Part shown: positions 25,201 to 34,200 of the stretch, one piece after another
Layout: each line of letters opens with the position of its first letter
Numbering within the stretch: position 1 is the first letter of the stretch
Source: Henricia sp. BOLD:AAB3569
Taxonomy: Eukaryota > Echinodermata > Asteroidea > Spinulosida > Echinasteridae
Assembly (NCBI GenBank): GCA_037783545.1
Contig: JBBELK010000369.1
Location: forward strand, 1,116,001 to 1,180,000
DNA: 64,000 nt
Direction of reading: 5' to 3'
Notes under the pieces: model-generated
The model's input: only the letters and a program-made list of their open reading frames with translations
Database searches by the model: none
Told to the model about the DNA's origin: nothing
Made by a program: the position numbers and the translations under genes

Positions 25201-28200
25201 CAATGGTTTTGGTAAGAATTTAGTCCTCGGATGTCACTATTTTTTCCTTAAGTGCAAATCTAATTTGGAGGGGAAAAAATATGAAGATTTTACAAGGAAA
25301 AACTTGGAATTCTTCTGAGTTGTCCCATATGTTTAGTGCAGGAGGGATTAAGTGACGTCCGACTTGTAAATTCTTCCCATGGTTTTTATACAGGACACGA
25401 AAAAGCCAGCAAAAGGACGGACTTTCATCAGTGTCGTTGATGTCGACCTTACAGACATTCCATCTCCTACGGCAACCCCACTACCGCAAAACCCCAAAGA
25501 GACAGTCACCGAACCCCCACCCCTGACTCGTGAAGAAACCCTGCCCCCAACTAATGCCCAGCTACACTACGACGCCTTGTTTCTTAAGGATGCACATCCC
25601 AAGAATTCTCCTCCCAAGGTGATGTTTCAGACTAGTGCTGAGGAAATGAAAGGAGGCCCGGATGGGGTGACGGTGAAACTGCTGGAAACAAAGACTAAGG
25701 AAAACAGGTAGGAAAGCTCAATAACCGCCATCTTGTAGGGCAGTTTCTTTGTTCCTTGATGACATGCATGGTTGCACATTTTGTGCTTACATTGTTGGCC
25801 AAATTAAACAACAAACGTTGCCCTACAAGATGGCTGCTATTTGATATGGTCTACATCTGAAAGCTTCATTCAATATTTTTTCTGCTTGGCATGATTTTGT
25901 ACATGATTGTGAATTTAAGGTAAAGGTAGTTCCATACTCATCCAATGAGCGTTCGGGATACATGCCGGTAGAGCGGCATTGTTTCCTGAGCCTCGGCATA
26001 ATGGAGTAGGGTAGCCAGTACCTTCCTCCGCCGTCTGTACCTTCGCTTGGTCTTGATAGACTAGCTACCTATTCACAGCTGGGTGAACTGAGGGTGCCCT
26101 GGCCGGGATTTGAACCCATGACCTGTGGGTTAGAAGACGAGTGCTCTACCACTACGCCATCCGACACCCCACTGTCTATTCAGCAATGTTTTATGTGTCA
26201 TTCCATGAAAATGAAACGCAGTTTTCCCTTATGTTGTGACAATTCTATTGTTTATTTTTTTAAATAAATACTGGCTTCAGAGAATGATTACCCCCAGCAT
26301 ATGATCAGTACAAAGCATCGTTAATCAAACAACACCTTTATCTGTTGATATTACTCAAAACATGACGAGAACGATTCAATAAACTAGTGTGATCCTTTGA
26401 AAATGTTTTGAAGACTTATTGAAATTTCGCTCATAATGTAATTTGAATTTTATATAGTACAGGTTCTGTGGAGTGGGTAAAACCAGCACTTACTTTTTCC
26501 CAGTCAAAAAGGATTGTAGAAGTTGCTTTGGTGTCCCCTGTTAAATTGTAAAACAGTTTTCACTAAAATTATCAAAACTATGATACCGAGACTTGTTCGT
26601 TTGTAAATTGTTGGAAATATTCTACACTATTTAGAAATTGCACGGAAATTTCTTTTAACCCGTTAACTGTCAATAGTTAGGATTTTAAAAATGACTGTTA
26701 AAGGGTTAACAAAATTGGCAACTTGAAGCCATTTTTCCAAATGTCTAAAATGCCTAAAATGGGTCCCATTTTTATGGAAAGATCTATATACAACTTGACT
26801 CCCAAGTTATATAATTACGCTTATCTTCCTCGAAACCCAGCCGCCAAATTGAGAACATCAGAACTCGTAGCGAGTCGGCTCGTCAGTCGACCAAGGACAG
26901 ACTGAGCCAGCGATTAGCCCAGATGGACCAGCAGTTGGTTGCCATCGAAGAGTCTGCTGCTAATATTGAACAGGACTTTAGGGATACCAGTTTGGTGAGT
27001 TCGCCTCCCCTCCCCTCCCCTCCCCTCCCCTCACCCCCACCCCCTCTCACACTTCTCTCCCCCACCCCTCGCCCCCCAAATTTAACCCTATCCCGACCCA
27101 CATGCCCTAATACATGCTAAAGGGCTATTTGCTAGTGCATGTGGGCTTTGAGCCACTTGTACATCCAAATGAGTGAAAAGAAACCATTATTTATGTACTT
27201 TTGTTGTTAATCACAAGTGTTGTATTTGTTTTTTACATATTTTGAATTAAAGGACCGTGTGAAATGGATATAATATACATGGCATGGTATATTCACTCTG
27301 TGTAAAGTGCTTTTCCCCAAGAACACGCCAAAAAAATCATAGTGTGCTCGGGTGGGACTTGAACTTATGACCTCCTACATTCTAGGCAGTGTCCAAATGA
27401 TGTAAAAAAATTACAAAAAAAGTGGTAGATTTTGTGTTTTCTACTTTATCTTCCTAAAGAGACTAGCAGCCGATTTCACGAATGAGTGCGCAGCTTGCGC
27501 AACTTTTGCAAAATGGCGCAAGCCCCATAGCTTGCGTGTAATTTTCACAGGAATGTTGCGCAGCCTACGCAATAAAATGTTGCGCAAGGGGACAAATGAT
27601 TCGAAATGGCCATTTAACATCGGCTAGCTCGGCAGTCAAGTGGTTAAGACACCAGCCTAGTATGCAGGTGGTTGTGGGTTCGAGTCCCACCCAAGCACAT
27701 GAAGTGTGTTCTCGTAGTGTCTTGGGGAGTATACAGTGCTAATGGAGTTAGGGGCCGACCATAAAGTACGTACGCACGGAGGGGGGGAGGGGGGTGGGTA
27801 AAAGCCAATGTGTACACACAACATTAAAGTATATGGGTGACGTCATGAATTTTGCGTACAGAGGGAAGGGGGCTCAACACTGTCGGTATTCCGTGCGTAC
27901 GTACTTTATGGACAGTCCCTCAAAGCCAGTTAAATGCAAAACGAACCCTAATCGACATCATATTGTTGATATTCTACTAGATGCTGCATACCGTGGAAAA
28001 TTTAACTGACGTTATGGCAACCTCAGGCACAAAACCAAAGACAGATTATTCACTACGAGACTTCAAGGAACCAGACCGTACCACCGTAGATGGACTGGAG
28101 GCCCACACACTTGATACTATGAGAAGTCGGGGTGCCACTCCTGTCGAAGAACAACTAAAGGAATCCGTGGAAATGAATGAAGACAATCTTACAGGAATTG

Positions 28201-31200
28201 ATCGGTAAATCTTCCAAAAATCGTCTTATATAGTTGTAACAGTGTGGTCTGTATTTTGTGTCCTATTCTGACTGAATGAGTTGGATGTCACGTAGTCTTG
28301 GCTGGTTATTTTGACCAGGGGCGGTTGCAATAAAATTGATTGTTTTATAGCCGGCTATCCAACTTAGCCAGTCTCAGCTTAGTCGCTGGTTTAGCCCATT
28401 GCAATAAACCAGTCTAACTGAAGCACGGCTACGCCAGCCGAAAAACACACATACCTTTTAATGGAAAGTGACGCAGCTGGCTATACCTAGTTCATTTCAA
28501 GCCAAGCAGGTGTCCTAACGAAGCCACTTGATGGCGCGGACGATTCCACAGGATTTGCAAAGAATTTGACCGCGGAAGTTATCAAATAGCACAAAAAAAG
28601 CGCCAATGGGCATAATGTGCGTTCTGTTCACAACACTCTTCGTCTTCTTTCAGCACAAGATGCAGCGCTGTGCCTAAAGATTATAGATCGATTATAGCCT
28701 GCTCGCCGCGGGCTTAAATTTTAAGACTGGTCTTGCATTAAGATATTCTATTTTGACTACAAATTCATCTCTATAAAGCTGTATAAATTCAGCCACATCC
28801 AAGTTTTTTGTTCACAGTTTGAAAAAGAATTGCCTTTTGTTTTCACTAAACCATGAAGATCTTTCTGATTATTTTAGGGGCCGTCCAAAGTTGTCAACAT
28901 TTTCACGGTTCTACAAAGAGTAGGAAGGGGGTAGGGTGGTCGAAGGCTGTGTAGGATTTTACATGCACTGTAAAATGTTGACATTTCATGGTACTGACAG
29001 ATAAATGTTGATAAGTGGTATTTCGGGGGGAGGGGGTTGTCTTGAAAAATACTACGCTCTGTAGAACCGTGAAAATGTTGACAACTTTGGACAGCCTTTA
29101 TGCAAAATTTGTCAGTTTTGATTTTTTTCACTCCAAACATTTTGGCTTATATCTCAAAACAAGGATTACCAAGTTCCGACTAATTTTGCTTGATCGGATC
29201 ATGTTTATGTGCGCAGGGCCGATGATACCGGCTTAACGCTCGGCATTTCGGGAATTAGCGGCATAAGTGACATCATCGCTGAAGTTATCGCAGAAGGGGA
29301 CGACAGCGAAGTCCGTAGAATGGGAGTTACGACGCGTCAGCAAAAAGCGGCTAGAAAGAAAGTGGAACAAAGGTATACAGCGAGTGGCAGTGTTGTAGCA
29401 CTCGAGTCCAGGACTCGGACTCGAGTCCGACTCAGTCACAATTTTCGTGACTCGGACTCGACTCGAGTCACATTGGAAAATGACTCGGACTCGGACTCGA
29501 CCATTATGACTCGGACTCGAACATGGTGACTCGTGACTCACGAGTCACATATTTCAAAAAAGATATAGATTTGCCTGCTAAATGCAGGATTCTTGGGGAA
29601 AAAAAACAGTCCGATACGTGAATATGTACAATGCCCCACCAGGCCGGCAAGGAGCGTATGAGTACGTCATCATTTCACATATTGTAAGAACTCTGGATGC
29701 GGCAATAGGGCGACATTTCGGGAAGACTCTCCCCGGGGACCACCGAAATTTTGGCAAGAGTCACTCAAAATGACACCTTATTTTTCTACCCAAAGATGGT
29801 TACAGACCTAAGAGAGACGGTTTTTTGACCTAATAAAAATGATTTAAAAAAATATATATATTAGGGCGACACCAAAATGTCGCCCTATTGAGCGTGTCGC
29901 CCTAATATACCTTTTTTACACACAAATTGTCGCCCTATCCTAGCATCCATAGTTTTTGTGTGAACGAAATATATTATTATTATTATTTCTTTCTGGTATT
30001 CATACCAAGGATTCCTCAATAGTGCCCATTGCACTGTCACTCGCAAGCGTGAGGAAACCCATGAAGAATTAGATTTAGAAATGGCCAGAGACACCACGAA
30101 AGAATGCTCTTGGATTTTTAGAGTGCGTTGCCATTACCTACACACTGGACCAACGGCTTTACATCCCTTCCGAAGGATGGAGCAAGTGTGGTTGAGTGCC
30201 TTTCCCAGGGGCACAGGTACCGCAGCCGGTTTTCGAACCCGCAACCCCAAGTTTTCACCCATGATTGCGAGTCAATGACCCAAACCACTCGGCCACGGTA
30301 CCCCACAGGAGATTCAGTTTCATTGATTTGGCGAACAAGTGACTTGTGACTCTGACTCAAACTCGGGGAAAGTGACTCGTGACTCGGACTCGAGGCTAGT
30401 GACTCGAGACTCGAACTCGATATTGGTGACTCGACTACAACACTGGCGAGTGGTATACACTGACCCAAACCGGTTACGGTGGTGTTGCCATTCAATAACA
30501 CAATCGTTTCTTATCTAGCGCTTAATGGAAATCTGTGCCAGTGATTCCTTATCCAAATTTATGCACAGCAAGATGCGTGCGCACAGCTATACACCAATCC
30601 GGTTATAAGGTCTCCTTCCCCGTGCATCCGCCATAGCTGGGGGGCTTCCACTGAATGAACTGTATGTTTTTGTTGTTGCTGAAGCTGCATTTGTTTACTT
30701 CAAACAAGTTGCGCGTCTTTGTAGGGGGGCGCGTCGCGTATACGCGAAGGAGGCTCGTTTGTGCATGTAATGGATGAGTGCTTTTCGTTCTAACAGCAAC
30801 ACAAAACGCACATCCCATGCACTGGACGCCCCCCAGCTATGGCGGATATGCAGGGAGGAGATCTTCGTTACCGGATTGGTGTATAGCCACACCCCCAATG
30901 CTTTTATGCCTGCCGTGACGTCAGAGGTCACACCGTCTATATTTTGTGTTATCTTCTCAGGAGAGTTACAGAGCAACCACTAGTGCACGATTTGGGCCAT
31001 CTTAGCAGCGACAAAATACGCGAACTCCTGGAAACTCCACGAACTCCGCGACCGGAGGAAAGTTTGGAGAAATGGGCTGGATCCGGGAAAAAGCCGACAG
31101 AGAAAACCGAACAAGAGAGAAAGGCGCTTCAGGAATGGTTGGTTAAACGACGCACCCAGAGTCTGGTGGAACACAGGAAACAACGCCAAGAACTCGAAGA

Positions 31201-34200
31201 GAAAGAACATGCTCCATTTAGACCAAAGGCTGGGTCAGAAATGGTGGTAAGAAGTTGTGAAGAGTCAATTTAGAAACTTGCACGGCCTTGTGGAAGCCTC
31301 AACTACTGCATAATTTTAACAAGATAAATTTCCATGATATTTTTATATATTTTTTTTCTCTTCAGGGTCATTCAACCTTCAAAGAAATCAGGAAACAGGA
31401 GCATGAAAGAGACAAGAAGAAAAAGTGAGCTTCAATCACAGAGAGAATTTTCATGTTTGAGAATAAAGATTTATTATCGCCTTTTCGCACGTAAATTGGA
31501 CGCATGTCACTTTGAGAAATAGCGGTTTGGAGAGAATTTTAAGTAAAACAACCCACTGAAAATCACCAAATCACAAAAACACTTTTCACCCAAGTTGATT
31601 CTGTGATTTTTCAGTTCCTCATTTCATACCAAATCCATCCACGCCGCTTTTTCTAAAAGCAATGCACATCAAATTGACACGCGTAAAAAGGCTTATTGTG
31701 AATCCAGCCTTAAATATTCTTACTTTTTCTCTTTTCGTAACGTGTTATATTTTTTTTCACCATCAGAGAAACGGAGAAGGCAAGTCACGAAGAAAGAGTG
31801 CAGCTCGCCAAAGCTCTCATGGCCGAAATATTCACCGAAAAGCCTCGACTTCCGCACTCGGACACCAATCTCTCTGCATCTACGAATCGAAAAGAAAAAT
31901 TACCAACGAACTCGGAGGTTGAGAGTCAAAGACTAAATGCATCAGGGTTGAATATAAGGCCTGATCGACGACCAGCGAGCAGTCTGTCGCGACGAGAAAA
32001 CATTGACGAATTTTTAGAGAGTAGAGTTTACAAAACCAGGCCAACCAGTGCCGTGAACTTCGGAAGGGGTGCAATAAAAGATGTTGCGTACAACCAACAA
32101 ACGGAATGGGAAAATTACAGAGAAAGTCGGACTGGGCGATCGTACTCAAAGACTCAGGATAATTTCATGGTTAGTAACTTGGCCATTTTTGGCCTTGTGT
32201 TGGGCAATTAACGTAAAAAAGAATAAAAAAGAATTCTCTTGACGAAAACAATTTGTAGTACATTTTTTTTCAAAGATGTGACATCAATTGTGTTAGAGGC
32301 CGTCAAAAGTTGTCAACATTTTCGCGGTTCTACAAAGTGTAGGAAAGGGGAGCGGGTGTCGAAAGCTGCATAGGACTTTACATGCAGTGTAAAATGTTGA
32401 CATTTCATGGTAGTGACAACAAATGTTGATAAGTAGTAATTCGAGGAGGGAGGGAGGGGATCTTGAAAAATACTACTCTCTGTAGAACTGTGAAAATGTT
32501 GACAACTTTGGATGGCCCCCTTATTACAGAAGCTTTTAATTTCATATCCTATCATTTAAAGCCAATTTCTATACAAATATATACCAGTAATCTCAATTTT
32601 TATAGGTTTTTTTCTTCACTTTTGCATGAAATTGTTCTTCAGGATTCAAGAGAATTTCGAAAGAAAGAAAACTACAGCACGCATGGTACAATGGATTTCA
32701 AGGACGACCAGATCAAACTTGGAGCTTCAGATATCAGAAGCGACCGTGAAACAAACGAAACAACTGAACCAAAAAAGACCTACAAACCCAAACCTTTTGA
32801 TCAGGTGGTCCGCGTTCAACGACCAGAGGTCACTCGGAAGCAACCGGGGTCGGCGCGGTCGCAGAAAACATACACAGAGATGCTTCAGGAAATGCAGGGC
32901 GAAACGAGCAAAATGAGGTCGACATCGCAATCACGGAAAGCTAAACAGCGATTGTTTGGTAAGTTGCTTGTCTTAAAGGAGCGTGACCAGATCATATTTC
33001 TGAACCCCCCCATTTTTCCTGTGGGTTTTGAGATTTTGATACCATTCATTTGTCATATTTTTCTCGTTACCATTCTGAAAGTTCATGCTTTCAATCTGTA
33101 TAATGTCAAGCATATCGTCAAAACACCACCAATGTTTAGTAAACTTATTTATCCGGTTACATAAAGCAGTGCAGTGATTACACCAACCTTTTTGCTTCCA
33201 CATCCAAATTGGAGATTGCAATTTTCCTGTTTTCTTCCCACGGATTGTATTTTGGGGAGGTATTTTATATGATTGTTAGGTTAAAACGAATTCCATTTTC
33301 TGGGAAAATCTAGACAAGTTCCTTGAATAAGTTGCTTGTCTGTATTTGGAAAGAAAATCCTCTTTAACGTCCTATTTGGGTTATTTTAGGCACGACAAGA
33401 ATTCCTGGTTCACCCAGAGCCCCGGATCCTGCCACACCAAGAGTTACCAAAACCTACAGTGAAAGGCTATCTGAAATGCAGCTGAAGTCAGGGAGCCAGA
33501 CACATCTGGTACCCAGACCAAGACCACGCGGAGTGCCCAGGATTTATACAGGTACCAGACTATAGATTTTAAATATTGACACATCTTAATAATATTATTA
33601 AGAATTGGGAAGTTTATTAGTATTTTTTTTCTTTAAAATGTCTGATTTTCAACAAAAAAACCAAAAATTTTCAAGCCAGTCTACAGCCATGGTCAACTAT
33701 TCAATTATTTCCATAATATTTAATAATGTTATCGTATTTTTATTCCGTAGCCACAATGACATTCAACGACGGTGCGTATCGCAGACAGGAGGTCGAACGT
33801 CGCGGTGTGTACGCTGAATTAACACCACGTTCTTCAACACCTTACCGTGAAAGTTTGGCAACCCCATCACTGACTGGGACACACATAATGCGAGGTCTGT
33901 CATGTTTTTTTTGGTTTTTTTAAAGAAGAGTGAGATATTTTCTGTCAAAATGAAAAGGAAATATTTATGACTGTTCTGCTTCAGTGATTTCCTTCAGGTC
34001 CAAGTAGACCTGTTTGAACAAAGTGATTCCCACAGTAATGAAATGTTCTATGCTTGACACCAGAAAGTGTTAAAAAAATTATGAAATTTGACCTTATTGA
34101 AACGACATTCTTCGATTATCATGAAAGTCTGGCGGAACTTGAATTGTGTGTTTGTTGCAGACGATGTCGTAAGCCCCACCCCTAAAGTGGGCGTGAAGTA

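Larger units (their letters stand above)
29388..30445. mobile_element. hAT-like nonautonomous element with 8-bp target duplication, containing nested repeats
   Basis: The ends CAGTGTTGTAG and CTACAACACTG are inverses and are flanked by a perfect duplication GCGAGTGG (29380-29387 and 30446-30453); 8 bp is typical of hAT. Next to both ends lie degenerate GACTCG/CGAGTC arrays. Nested inside are a GTCGCCCTAA repeat (29700-29935) and an inverted SINE (29971-30306). No transposase frame is present. Confidence 0.88.

Noticed and set aside
29233-29541. Open frames through the GACTCG array
   Set aside because: The frames are by-products of a repetitive DNA stretch inside the hAT-like element.
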